From assembly GCA_022266195.1 (NCBI GenBank), contig WHVY01000006.1, positions 2,356,001 through 2,420,000 on the forward strand: a stretch of 64,000 nucleotides of DNA, read 5' to 3'. The translations under genes were made by a program, and so were the position numbers. The notes under the pieces are model-generated. The model worked only from the letters and a program-made list of their open reading frames with translations. It did no database searches and was not told the DNA's origin. Shown here piece by piece: positions 51,867 to 62,470 of the stretch (positions are counted from its first letter, which is position 1; every line of letters begins with the position of its first letter). This DNA comes from Tetranychus cinnabarinus. Its lineage: Eukaryota > Arthropoda > Arachnida > Trombidiformes > Tetranychidae.

Positions 51867-51876
51867 AATAAATAAA
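51867..51876 (+). terminator. Polyadenylation signal of Hrs
   Basis: Two overlapping AATAAA hexamers about 110 bp after the Hrs stop codon. Confidence 0.6.
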
Positions 51877-52325
51877 AATTAATTCAGAGTGTGTGTTTAT
51901 ACACAAATGTATCATGTTAGTCCTGAAATCATTAGCTTTATATTTTTCAGTTGTCAATAACTTATTGATAAGTAAATATTTGATTATTCATACAATTATT
52001 TCATAATTTTTATAGAACCACCGATCTTTAAAATTTTTCCTGGAAATCAATCAAATCCCTACAATTGCCTACGAAGCTACCAATAGTAAATCTTCAACGC
52101 AAATAACAAACCACAGGCACAAATTGTAATCGTATTAATTTTTATACAATTTCAGATAATTTGTGAAATATGCTTTGAAAGTCAGACATCAAGAGTAAAA
52201 AATAAAGATAAATGTTTAAAGTGATTTCATTCCAGCTGATAGCTTTAAAAATAGTGAACCAGCTGAAGGCAGTAAAAGCATAATATGCATCAGCTGTATG
52301 CTTACAAAGAACCTAGTCCATAAAC

Positions 52326-52964
52326 ATGATTCTTCTTCGATTTTTGTCTCCAAATTTAAACTGTTTTCGGTCACGATTAATATCCATTAACAGTAACACT
52401 AAACTACTGTATACAATTAACCATCAGTGTTTTGTTAGATGTCACCAATCGAATGAAGCATCAAGTAAATCAAAACAATCATTAACACACCGCGAGGAAA
52501 CTAGTGATGATAAAAACAAGGTTTCTACTTCTGTTGGCGAGAAGGTTGTTCATGGGACTAAATTGATTTTCTACCTGAGTTTCTTTGCGGGTGGATTGGT
52601 TCTTTTTGGTGTTATCGGTTATACAGTTTTCAAAGAGCTTTTCTCGTCCAGTTCGCCATCCAAAATCCAAGGTAAAGCATTTGATTTAATCAAAGAAGAT
52701 TCTCGCGTCATTGATTTACTTGGCAAAGATATGAAATCTTTCGGCTCAGCAACATGGGGAAGGAGAGGTCGACATCAACCTGCCTATGTTACCAGTCAAA
52801 CACCTGAGGGAACAATCAAAATGAATATGGCCTTTAAACTTTCTGGTGCTCGCGGTCGTGCTACAGCTTATGTAGAGATCGATGATTATGGTAAAGGTAA
52901 TTATATCTCAGCAGTAGTTGTACAATCTGATTTCGGAGCAAGACAAATCATCAAAGTTTTGTAA
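52326..52964 (+). CDS. Timm21: TIM21, mitochondrial TIM23-complex subunit
   Basis: Inner-membrane protein that links the TOM and TIM23 translocases and helps respiratory-chain assembly. Single exon, 212 residues, ATG start. The N-terminus is basic and lacks acidic residues for the first 40 or so (MILLRFL..CFRSRLISI), as in a mitochondrial presequence. One membrane segment lies at about 80-103 (LIFYLSFFAGGLVLFGVIGYTVF) and is followed directly by KELFSSSSPSKI, the family signature. The intermembrane-space domain follows with GRRGRHQPAYV, KMNMAFKL and a closing beta segment. Length fits the family. It lies 568 bp after Hrs and converges on the CCDC97-like gene. Confidence 0.93.
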   Translation: MILLRFLSPNLNCFRSRLISINSNTKLLYTINHQCFVRCHQSNEASSKSKQSLTHREETSDDKNKVSTSVGEKVVHGTKLIFYLSFFAGGLVLFGVIGYTVFKELFSSSSPSKIQGKAFDLIKEDSRVIDLLGKDMKSFGSATWGRRGRHQPAYVTSQTPEGTIKMNMAFKLSGARGRATAYVEIDDYGKGNYISAVVVQSDFGARQIIKVL

Positions 52965-53003
52965 TTTGTTAACTCTGAGTAGATTTTTTTCACAAAAAAA
53001 TTT

Positions 53004-53009
53004 AATAAA
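53004..53009 (+). terminator. Polyadenylation signal of TIM21
   Basis: AATAAA 40 bp after the TIM21 stop codon. The convergent CCDC97-like stop is only about 115 bp farther on, so the two 3' UTRs are short or overlap. Confidence 0.6.
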
Positions 53010-53122
53010 CGTGATATTTTAATGGATTTTACCGGGAGTAATGAATATTTACAAATTTTAATTTTCAAGAATGAACATTTCAACATAAATAACAAATTTT
53101 GAAACTACGAATTTCGGAAACC

Positions 53123-54016
53123 CTAATCTGGCTCCTCTGAATCAAAATAAGACTCTTCAGCATCACGGTCCATTAGATTGATTGGGTCATATTTATCGTC
53201 ATCATCGACAGTTTTGTAATCGAAACTAGAGTCTCTGCCGGCGAGAAAATTTTCGTACATTATATTTGTGAACTCTTTCCTTAAATATTGTTTATGTGCT
53301 TGATCAGCTACTCGAATCGCTTCAAGTTTACCGTTCTTGATAGCCTTTTCATTTTCGTCCTCTTCTTCTTCCTCTTCTTCTTCTTCTTCCTCCTCTTCTT
53401 CGCCATCTTCTTGTCGATTGTACTTTTGAATTCTTTCTAAGAAACCATTGTCATTGCTATGTTCATCGTATTGACCACCGTCCATATACTTTTGCTCTAT
53501 TCTTGATTCTTCTATGCGGTTTTTATCCATTTGTCGCAGTAAGAATGTTGATAGTGGCCTTTGCACATCACTAAAATCTCGATCTTGATCTTCAACTTTA
53601 CTTCTTTCTTGGTTTGATAAATACCTGCCAACCATTTGCTCGTATAAATAGGGATTTCTCTCTCTCATATTGTTATCATTGAAATAGTCTCCATCAGCTA
53701 TTAAAGCTTGTAATGCTGTGAATCGCCTCTGTTTTATCTGGTTGATATTTTTACCCGGAATCAGTTTATCCAAAAAATACAACACTTCTTCATCCATTAA
53801 CGATGTGTTTCGAATAAACTCAAGTTGCTCTTTTGTCAGAAACTTGTTATATCTCACCAGGAATATTAATTTTTTTGATTGATACAAATCAGCGAGTATT
53901 TTATGTCGCTGTTCATCAGACAATTCAGGAGCATCTTTTTGTTGGTCAACAATGAAAGCTGAAGGATTCCCCAGAATGGATTTGAATAGCTCTTCCTCTT
54001 CATTTGAGTCACTCAT
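53123..54016 (-). CDS. CCDC97-like protein (DUF2052 family)
   Basis: Single-exon gene, ATG start, 297 residues. The C-terminus DYKTVDDDDKYDPINLMDRDAEESYFDSEEPD matches the conserved end of the CCDC97 family (human CCDC97 ends with a similar DY.TVDD..D.D...DEEERYFDEEEP block). The N-terminal half (LSDEQRHKILADLYQSKKLIFLVRY..FL) also fits. A run of 14 Glu residues, encoded by a GAA/GAG microsatellite at about 53360-53402, precedes the last conserved block. The human protein has been linked to the SF3b splicing complex. That role here is inference. Confidence 0.85.
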   Translation of the reverse strand: MSDSNEEEELFKSILGNPSAFIVDQQKDAPELSDEQRHKILADLYQSKKLIFLVRYNKFLTKEQLEFIRNTSLMDEEVLYFLDKLIPGKNINQIKQRRFTALQALIADGDYFNDNNMRERNPYLYEQMVGRYLSNQERSKVEDQDRDFSDVQRPLSTFLLRQMDKNRIEESRIEQKYMDGGQYDEHSNDNGFLERIQKYNRQEDGEEEEEEEEEEEEEEDENEKAIKNGKLEAIRVADQAHKQYLRKEFTNIMYENFLAGRDSSFDYKTVDDDDKYDPINLMDRDAEESYFDSEEPD

Positions 54017-54832
54017 TTAGACAAAAATTTCAATTTACGCAATCAATTAAAAAACTGTCATATAAATACAAATAACCACAGAAAATTAAAAACCAATTGA
54101 ATATAAACTAACCAAAACAATCAAAACATCATTTCCCTCATTTACAATGAAATATAAACGCCATCTACTAGACCCCGCCAATAACGTTTACTTTTAATTT
54201 TGCCATTTATAATTAGCAATTAATTTATTAGACTTACAATTAATTTGATTAATAAAATTTCCAAGAAATAATAAATAATAAGTTCTATCCAAACAGGGAG
54301 ATTATGAGTCAACAGATAAATATTAATTGGTGCAACAATCAAACCTGATAATCTTAGCTCTCGTTTCATAATGAAAATTTCAAAATCACATTTTCATTTT
54401 TGTATTACATTGCGACAAAACCAAATTATTGTATTCAACTGTGCAAACAATTAGAACAACAAATATTGATTTAGTCTGTCTAACTAAAAAATTTGAGTTC
54501 ATTTTCCAATGTAAATAAATTCAGGGCAATTTGAGGTTAATGGATTCCAATAAACTAATTAATATTTCACATGAATATTGATGATTCATTTGAAAGATAT
54601 TTTTAATTGGGTAAAAAAGTGTCAAAGTGATGCAGTAATCAACTTACAGAGTGTCATAAAAGATAAATAAAGCAAGTTTGATAACATTTGTTCAATGAAA
54701 CGCAAAAATGAATTGTTACCCTCTTAAATTTCACATTAATTTTGTTTAAATTTCAAGACAGTAATTAGATAGATTGAAAAACGAGAAACTGAATAGTTGA
54801 ATTGCAATCAATAAGTTGTCTGCAATTTGAAT
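54017..54832. other. Intergenic, no gene recognised
   Basis: AT-rich DNA between the CCDC97-like start and the stop of the next minus-strand gene. It is presumably the CCDC97 promoter and the neighbour's 3' UTR. Confidence 0.5.
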
Positions 54833-55620
54833 CTAATCCTCATCCAAACCAATTAGATCAATAACGGTTGCTTCAACATCTTTCTTGATGGCAAACTGTT
54901 GTTTCACTCCATCTGTATTGTATTCAATTATCTCTGGAATTTCATCTGATTTTGATTTGGTAAGATCATCAATCATCAGGTTATTTTCGTTCTCTTGATT
55001 AACCTCATCAATAATTAGTTGCTCATCATCCAAGGATCGACGTTTCCTTCCTAAAAACATTGGCGTTTGACGGATTTGCTGGAAAAACAAATGAACACAA
55101 AATTAGCAAAACAAACGATGTAAATGCCTTAAACTTACCCCTAAACATTGTGATATCAGGCAAAAGGCTTGTGTCGCTGTTATGTTAACATTCAAGGCAG
55201 TCTAATTGAGTTAAATTGTAAAAAACATGAAAACACAATCAAGGAAATAGACATAAATGTTAAGGTTAACTTACTGATCCTGTGCAGCCCATAACCTGAA
55301 ACACAAACAGATGATTAAGATTTGGGTTTCAATTGATTAAATAGCAAAAGATGAATACTTACAGTTGCATCAAATAGGAAGTAATTACACAAAACACATT
55401 GACTCTGTAATTAGACAATTAGTGGAAAATTAGATTGTTGTTGGAATGGGTTAAGATTTAGATTACTTACGCTGACTCGGGTTGGTTCTGGTGAGTTGTA
55501 GCAGAATCTGGTTGTCATTTTGGGTAACAAGAATGTATCTGTTAGAGCAATCAGCATAATTGTTGCTGATAATATTGTAATTGGAAAGTTAAGAGAAAAA
55601 TTAATAATATTTTTTAACAT
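54833..55620 (-). CDS. Unrecognised secreted or membrane proprotein with micro-exons
   Basis: Five phase-0 exons inferred from clean GT..AG signals: 55471-55620, 55363-55404 (42 bp), 55275-55295 (21 bp), 55139-55201, 54833-55078. Total 173 residues. Residues about 9-29 are hydrophobic (signal peptide or anchor). Six cysteines follow within residues 40-91, with one N-glycosylation site (NIT). Then comes a dibasic LGRKRRSLDD motif that looks like a furin cleavage site, and an acidic tail of about 70 residues. I do not recognise the family. The Cys region followed by RKRR-S recalls the end of ZP-domain proteins, but the protein is too short for a full ZP module. A secreted prohormone-like product is another option. 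The reading frame stays open across all five exons, which supports the model. Confidence 0.65.
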
Positions 55621-57071
55621 TGTTAAGGTCCGAATGTTAGCAAGGCAAAACGGTGTTACTGGTTTAGGTTTGGGTTGAAAGTGAATTTGCTTCTGATTGG
55701 TCTGTAATTGTGATTAAACCTTGCTTCGGGGACAAATTAAAACTCATCAGACTCACTGGCAATATTAAATTATAACGATTCAACTACAAAAGTAACTGAT
55801 TTTGTCGTCGTGATTAAATATAATACAAAGATGAATGAATATATTTCCGTTTGATAATTGAATATTTTTTAGGTTAACTAAGCATAAATGGACAATTAGC
55901 TAATCTGGACGGTAAGAGTTAATAGATATTAAACCCAATTTTGTTGGACGCTTGCTGAGCTTTCATTTAATGATTAAGGGTGTTGTCTGAATTTTGTTGA
56001 TTAACTGTCTACATTGATCATTGTTAAATCTCATTATGATTCACCTTCACTTTTCAATCTTTTAATAATTTAATTTTGCCAGTTTCCTGTTTAAATATGG
56101 TCAATTCAATTGTTATTTATTTAATGAAAACCCTCAACAAATCAACCTGATTTTTTTATGCAAACAAACACTTACTCGGTCAAATTAAACCATGTTTACA
56201 TTGGTTTTCAGATTCTCAATGAAACCCAAGACTAGTTTACATTTAGTATACAAAATATTGTTTCAAATCAGTCCAAATTGTTGTAATTAAACACTCACAA
56301 TTACTTTGATTTACATTCTAATGCATTTTCAGTGAAAGATGATGTCTTTCAAGACCAATAGATGGTAATTAGTCGACGAACTTTGGGTCAACTTTAACCA
56401 GCTGATGAAACAAATTATGCTTTTTGTCTGTTTTTGGGTGATTTGTGCTTATTGGTAATCTATTATATTTCAGGCGAATCTCAATTTTCAGTTCTCTGTA
56501 TGAACTTTTATTCAAAAACGGACAATATTAACCTTGTCTGATCATAACATTGACATGTTGACGAATGACTCCTTTTATTGTGATGAATCTTTGTTCTGGT
56601 TGAACTCATTTTCTAGTCTTACCTTCAATTGATTTACCTTTGATTGAGATTCGTCCCTAAATATTGAAGATTGAATGCTTTTGTGCCATTCTCTGACAAC
56701 TATTGACTGAATTAATTTTATTATTTTCATTTTTTCAAACTGACTACTTTGTTTAAGTTATAAACATAATCTTTTACACTTTTTATGATCATAATATAGT
56801 TAAGATATTAATAAATCATTGATTATCTCTTGTTCAAACTCTAAACTATTGTGCATTTTTTTTCTGAAAAACATTTGCCTGAAGATTCATTTGTAATTTA
56901 TTAATAAAACTCTGGTAATAGTTCATTCAACAATCGAAGGCCATCCATTGCGGATCATGAGTGCAACTGCTCTTATTTTAATTTAAGAGCAAACCAACTT
57001 TGAAAGTTCCTTTCAAGTTAGCATTAGTATTGCTGCAAATTGCTTCTTATACGAAGTAATTATTTCGCACC
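55621..57071. other. Upstream region of Gr-1; start of the tandem array
   Basis: No exon recognised. The first 200 bp or so (upstream of the secreted-protein gene) reappear at about 58445-58480 plus 58822-58940, and at about 60785-60990. The block 56385-56600 reappears before Gr-2 (about 59090-59250) and Gr-3 (about 61090-61290). It probably carries receptor promoters. Confidence 0.6.
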
Positions 57072-58225
57072 ATGCCAGAAGAAAGAACTGGAAACCGATC
57101 AACGATAATTTCAAGTCCATCCAGCATCATCAGTAAAGCGATTTTACAGAAAGACAGATTTTCTCAGTTTCTTCATGCATTTTTAATACTCATATACATG
57201 GCGAGATTTTTTTATACATCGTATTTGGTGTTATTTGACTCTGCATCACTCTATCTGCTGCACAACAATTTAGTCAAATTTGAAAGCCTCTGGAATACAT
57301 TTTACGTTGGATACAACTGCTTGATTCTTGTTCACGGCTTTTACTCTCGATCTTTGTATGCACAGTTCATGGAGACATTTCATAGAATAGTCGATAACAA
57401 TTCGTTTGTGGCAAATGAGCACATAATTAAAAGTCAAAGTACAATGTTGAAAATGTGTGCATTTATGTGCGTATATGAATACACAGCTAATATTATCAGG
57501 AGCGATCCAAAAACAATGCTGAATGATTTTGTAACTTCAAACTATTCCAATATAATTTTTCATGGAATACGGTTTCTTTCCATTTTCTATTGGATTTCAA
57601 TTGTTCATTTTATAATTGAATCTTGTATGTATCTACAATCTATATTCATTATTATTGATAAATATTTGAAATATTATCAATCCAATTTACATATCATTGG
57701 AAGTAATCATAACGTTTTAATGTCCATTCATTCGGTTTACATGAAGGCAATAATAGCTACTCGCCAACTCGATAAATTCAACAGATATCTCATATTTGGT
57801 TTCTATGTTTATTACACTGGATATTGTTTGACGCTTTTTGGTCGATTCTTTTATGCAGCCAATGCTTCAACTGTGGGTAACTTTATAAGGTTCATTGGTG
57901 AATCAGCTTACGTTGCTGTAGTGACTTATTATCTGGTCAGTATTAACAAATTGTCAATCTCTGTCTATGATAGAGTCTATTCATTCACATTGATGAAAAA
58001 TAAAACCAATGTGTTCATTCATGAGGTATGTTTTATCAATTTTTTAAATGCTTTGCTCAATTCTATTTCTTTTTCGTACAGGTTAACTTTTTCTTGATGC
58101 GAATCAATCAACATGATGTTGGCTTCACTTTTGGTGGATTATGTATTATAACAACCAACTTTGTGTCTACCATTCTCACTATTGCATTGACTTTAGGTTT
58201 AGGTTTACCAAGTCTTTTGACTTAG
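57072..58225 (+). CDS. Gustatory-receptor-like seven-TM protein, Gr-1
   Basis: Chemoreceptor of the insect/arthropod gustatory receptor (7tm_7) type, probably a ligand-gated channel subunit in sensory neurons. Exons 57072-58025 and 58082-58225 are joined at phase 0 (GAG|GTATGT .. TACAG|GTT), giving 365 residues. Several hydrophobic segments are spaced as in the family (about 33-55, 72-92, 160-190, 235-262, 275-297, 335-360). The last exon carries the conserved C-terminal block (FGGLCIITTNFVSTILTIALTLG). A late phase-0 intron before the last membrane segment is typical of the family. Compared with Gr-2 it stops six codons earlier, because a CAA-like codon is TAG here. No classic TYhxxxxxQF end is present. 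Closely related copies follow. Confidence 0.8.
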
Positions 58226-58296
58226 CTGTGCCTACATCTTTGAAATACAAATTGGAAAATTAGATTTGTTGTTGGGTTAAGATCAAGATTACTTAC

Positions 58297-58447
58297 GCTA
58301 ACTCGGGTTGGTTCTGGTGAATTGTAGCAGAATCTGGTCGTCATTTTGGGTAACAAGAATGTATCTGTTAGAGCAATCAACATAATTATTGCTGATAATA
58401 TTGTAATTTGGAAAGTTATGAGAAAAATTAATAATATTTTTTAACAT
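58297..58447 (-). pseudogene. Duplicated, frameshifted exon 1 of the secreted-protein gene
   Basis: Near copy of 55471-55620 including the ATG and the GTAAGT donor. It has one extra A in the segment that encodes the hydrophobic core, which shifts the frame. None of the other four exons are present. It marks the junction between array unit 1 and unit 2. Confidence 0.85.
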
Positions 58448-58470
58448 TGTTAAGGTCCGAATGTTAGCAA

Positions 58471-58822
58471 ATGCCCTCTCATGGGAGTACAGAGGTGGGA
58501 CATTGCTTGAATATTACTATGAAAAGCAGAGACTTCTGCAATTGGCATATCAAGCTCTAGATGACTTCAACTTTATAACTCTTATGCTTCTGAGTTAGCC
58601 GGATGACTTATCAAAGCAAATCAATCTTACAGAAATAAGTTCGAAAGAATAACTTCGCAAAGTCCTTTGCCAGTTAAAACCAACGGAATCAAGAGACCGA
58701 CGACAAGGTGACGACGACTTTTACTCTTTCAATAAAAATATCCGAATCTTAAACAACACTTTCGTTGTAGTAATTTATTTTCCTTCCTTTTTCAATTTCT
58801 TTTTGTATATCACTACAATTTT
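58471..58822 (+). mobile_element. Broken gag-like retroelement fragment
   Basis: The array sequence is interrupted between GTTAGCAA (58470) and the resumption AAGGTCCGAATG (about 58823). The insert has a plus-strand frame with retroelement gag-like spacing: WEYRGGTLLEYY, EKQRLLQLAYQALDD, then L.S-stop-PDDL, where gag proteins often have a GLPD box. At least two in-frame stops are present. No protease, polymerase or LTR is seen. The fragment is short and dead. Confidence 0.5.
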
Positions 58823-59367
58823 TAAGGTCCGAATGCTAAGGAAACGCAAAACGCAGTGTTACTGGTTGGAGTTTGGGTTTAAGTGAATTTGCTACTTATT
58901 AGTCTGTAATTGTGATTTAACCTTGTTTCGGTGACATGTTACAAAATATTCAAATCAGTCCAAATCGTTGTAATTAAACACGCTCAATCACTTTGATTTA
59001 CATTTGCATGCGTTTTCAGTAAAAGACTTTGTCTTTCAAGATCAATAGATGGAAGTAGCCGGCTAACTTTAGGTTAACTTTCACTAGCTGATGAAACAAA
59101 ATATGCTTTTCGTCTATTTTTTGGGTGATTTGTGCTTATTGGTGATCTATTTCAGGTTGGATTTCAATTGCTGTCAGTTCTCTGTATGAACTCGGGTTCG
59201 AAAACGGACAATATTAACCTTGTCTGATCATAACATTGTCATGACTCTTTTTATTGTTATAAAATCTATTTGTGATTTGCAACCTTGGTGATAGTTGATT
59301 CAATAATCACATTCAAGCATTAGTCTTGCTGTAAGTTGCATCCAATACGAAGTAATTATTTTACAGC
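58823..59367. other. Upstream region of Gr-2
   Basis: Resumed array sequence matching 55640-55735 and 56260-57071, with internal deletions relative to the region before Gr-1. No exon. Confidence 0.6.
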
Positions 59368-60617
59368 ATGTTCGAAGAAAGAGTTGGACACCAATCAACG
59401 ATAATTTCAAGTCCAACAAACATCATTAGTAAAGCGATTTTACAGAAAGACAGATTTTCGCAGTTTCTTTATGCATTTTTAATACTCATATGTATGGTGA
59501 GATGTTTCATTACATCGTATATGGTATTATTTGACTCTTCATCACTCTATTTACTGACCAACAATCTAGTCAAATTTGAAAGCCTTTGGAGTGCATTTTA
59601 CATTGGATACAACTGCTCGATTCTTGTTCACGGCTTTTACTCTCGATCTTTGTATGCACAGTTCATGGAGACATTACATGAAATACTCGATAACAATTCG
59701 TTTGTGGCAAATGAGCACATAATTAAAAGTCAAAGTAAAATAATGAAAATGTGTGCATTCATTTGCGTATATGAATTTACAGCCGATATTATCAGGAGTG
59801 ACCTGAAAACAATGCAAAATGATTTTGTAACTTCAAACTATTTCAATATAATTTATCATGGAATACGGTTTCTTTCCCTTTTCTATTGGATTTCAACTGT
59901 TCATTTTATAATTGAATCTTGCATGTATTTACAATCTGTATTCATTGTTATTGATAAATATTTGGAATATTATCGATCCAATTTGCATATAATCGGAAGT
60001 AATCATAACGTGTTAATGTTCATCCGTTCGGTTTACATGAAAGCAATAATAGCTACTCGGCAACTCGATAAGTTCAACAGATATCTCATATTTGGTTTCT
60101 ATGTTTATTACACTGGATATTGTTTGACGCTTTTTGGTCGATTCTTTTATGTAGCCAATGCTTCAACTGTGGGTAACTTTATAAGGTTCATTGGTGAATC
60201 AGCTTACGTTGCTGTAGTGACTTATTATCTGGTCAGTATTAACAAATTGTCAATCTCTGTCTATGATAGAGTCTATTCATTCACATTGATGAAAAATAAA
60301 ACCAATGAGTTCATTCATGAGGTATGTTCCGTAATTTTTTTAACTGAATTACAATCCTCTTTATAGCTACAAGGATATTTTGAAAGTTTTGCCTTTTTCT
60401 AGTCTCTTATGGTCTTATTTGTTTCTATTAATATTTACATTTCTTTTTCGTACAGTTGAACTTTTTCATGATGCGAATAAATCAACATGATGTTGGCTTC
60501 ACTTTTGGTGGATTATGTATTATAACAACCAACTTTGTGGCTACCATTCTCACAATTGCATTGACTTTAGGTTTAGGTTTACCAAGTCTTTTGACTCAAC
60601 TGCAACTACATCTTTGA
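59368..60617 (+). CDS. Gustatory-receptor-like seven-TM protein, Gr-2
   Basis: Tandem paralogue of Gr-1 with the same architecture: exon 1 59368-60321 (954 bp, as in Gr-1), intron 60322-60455, exon 2 60456-60617, giving 371 residues. Most differences from Gr-1 lie in the first half (e.g. CMVRCFITSYMVLFDSSS). The second half of exon 1 is almost identical, as expected if gene conversion or recent duplication homogenised it. The last exon reads through to a TGA six codons past the Gr-1 stop. The intron is longer than the 56-bp intron of Gr-1. Ligand unknown. Confidence 0.8.
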
Positions 60618-61814
60618 AATACAAATTGGAAAATTAGATTTGTTTTTGGAATGTATTACTCTTTGGGCAAAGTGAATCTGCTACTGATTGGTCTGTAATT
60701 GTGATTAAACCTTGCTTCGGTGACATTTTACAAAATACCATTGTAAATCGGTCCAAATTGTTGTAATTAAACACTTTGATTTTTCAAAATTGTTAATAGT
60801 CCGAATTTTATTCAAAGGCAAAATGGTGTTACTGATTGGGTTGAAATTGAATTTTCTTGGTGTGCTTGGTTGAAAGTGATTGGTCTGTAATTGTGATTAA
60901 ACCTTGCTTCGGGGACAAATTAACTTAAAACTCATCAGACTCACTGGCAATATTAAATTATAAAGATTCAACTGCAAAAGTAAACACGCTCAATCACTTT
61001 GATTTACATTTTAATACGTTTTCAGTAAAAGATGTTGTCTTTCAAGATCAATAGATGGAAGATAGCCGGCTAACATCAGGTAACTGAAACCAAGCTGATG
61101 AAACAAATTATGCTTTTCGTCTGTTTTTTGGGTGATTTGTGCTTATTGGTATTCTATTTCAGGTGAATCTCAATTCTCAGTTCTCTGTATGATCTTTTGT
61201 TCAAATCGGACAATATTAACCTTGTCTGATCATAACATTGACATGTTGACGAATGACTCTTTTTATTGTGATAAATCTTTGTTTTGGTTTAAATCAAAAC
61301 TTAAATTTCTGATGCAACAATTCTTACCTTCAATGTTTCGATTTTTCATCCCTAAATATTGAGAACTGAATGCTATTTTTGTGCCATTCTCTGACAACTA
61401 TTGTCAGAATTAATTTTATCATTTTCATTTTTTTCAAAAAGACTACTCTGTTGAAGTTATAAACATAACCTATTACACTTTTTATATTATTCATCTTATT
61501 ATATTAATAGATTGGTTAAAATATTAATAAATCATTGTCTGTCTGTTGTTCAAAGTCTAAACTATTGTGCATTTTTTTCTGATAAACATTTGCCTAAAGA
61601 TTTATTTGAAACCTGGTGATAGTTCATCCAACAATCAAAGGCCATTCCCAATCAATTTTTGCCATTCATTGCGTATCATGAACGTAACTGGTCTTATTTT
61701 AATTTAAGAGCAAACACATCTTTAAAAGTTCCTTTAGTTTTAGTTCACAAGTTTTAGTTTTTAGCATTAGTATTGCTGTAAATTGCATCAAATACGAAGT
61801 AATTATTTCGCACC
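60618..61814. other. Upstream region of Gr-3
   Basis: Array sequence again: 60785-60990 matches the region upstream of the secreted-protein gene (shared TCAGACTCACTGGCAATATT word), and 61090-61290 matches the block before Gr-1. The frame at 61132-61362 lies in this repeated non-coding block and has no support as a gene. Confidence 0.6.
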
Positions 61815-62137
61815 ATGTCAGAAGAAGGAATTGACCACCAATCAACTATAATTTCAAGTCCAACAAGCATCTTTAGTAAAGCGATTTTACAGAAAGACAG
61901 ATTTTCGCAGTTTCTTTATGCATTTTCAATACTCATATGTATGGTGAGATGTTTCATTACATCGTATATGGTGTTATTTGACTCTTTATCACTTTATCTA
62001 CTGAACAACAATTTAGTCAAATTTGAAAGCCTTTGGAATGCATTTTACATTGGATACAACTGCTCGATTCTTGTTCACGGCTTTTACTCTCGATCTTTGT
62101 ATGCACAGTTCATGGAGACATTACATGAAATACTCGA
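61815..62137 (+). pseudogene. Gr-3, gustatory-receptor-like gene split by an insertion
   Basis: The first 107 codons align without a break to Gr-1 and Gr-2 (MSEEGIDHQSTIISSPTSIF..), up to ETLHEILE. Gr-2 continues with codons for DNNSFVAN; Gr-3 instead runs into foreign sequence at 62138. The frame then ends at 62217-62219 after 27 meaningless residues. The rest of the gene is not in the window. If the insert is intact, the remainder should resume past its far end. The break looks recent, since the 107 codons carry no other lesion. Confidence 0.85.
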
Positions 62138-62432
62138 AGTAGTAAAAAAAAGAGAACTTTCTCTCACCTCCGGTCCTTCCGGTTTCCCTCTCCCCATCCA
62201 GGCACTTTCCGGTACCTAATCAATGACGTAAGAATGCCCAACCCCCTATCTAGGCACTTCCGTTTGTCTTATCTCTTAATGAAAAAAATCAGGCTAATGA
62301 GACATTATGAAACATGATATTGTCTACAAGCGTAATACGAGCTAATAAAACTATAATCATTACAACTATAGAAATAATAATGAAAAGCAGCGTTAGTTTC
62401 CTTTGATCCATTATGGTTCGCGTGAGGAATGA

Positions 62433-62458
62433 ATCGTCATTACCCTGGTAATGACGAT
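62433..62458. promoter_or_regulatory. Perfect 12+12 bp palindrome upstream of the TBP-like gene
   Basis: ATCGTCATTACC and GGTAATGACGAT are exact reverse complements around CT. It sits 13 bp before the TATA box. The position suggests an operator for a dimeric factor or a hairpin. It lies in the leader, not the conserved coding part. Confidence 0.6.
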
Positions 62459-62470
62459 GAGTGTAGCACG

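Noticed and set aside
54833..55620. Full ZP-domain protein
   Set aside because: The Cys segment followed by RKRR-S recalls ZP proteins, but 173 residues is too short and the conserved ZP cysteine pattern is not convincing.
61132..61362. 76-residue frame upstream of Gr-3
   Set aside because: Lies in the repeated upstream block. The equivalent block before Gr-1 and Gr-2 does not keep the frame open.
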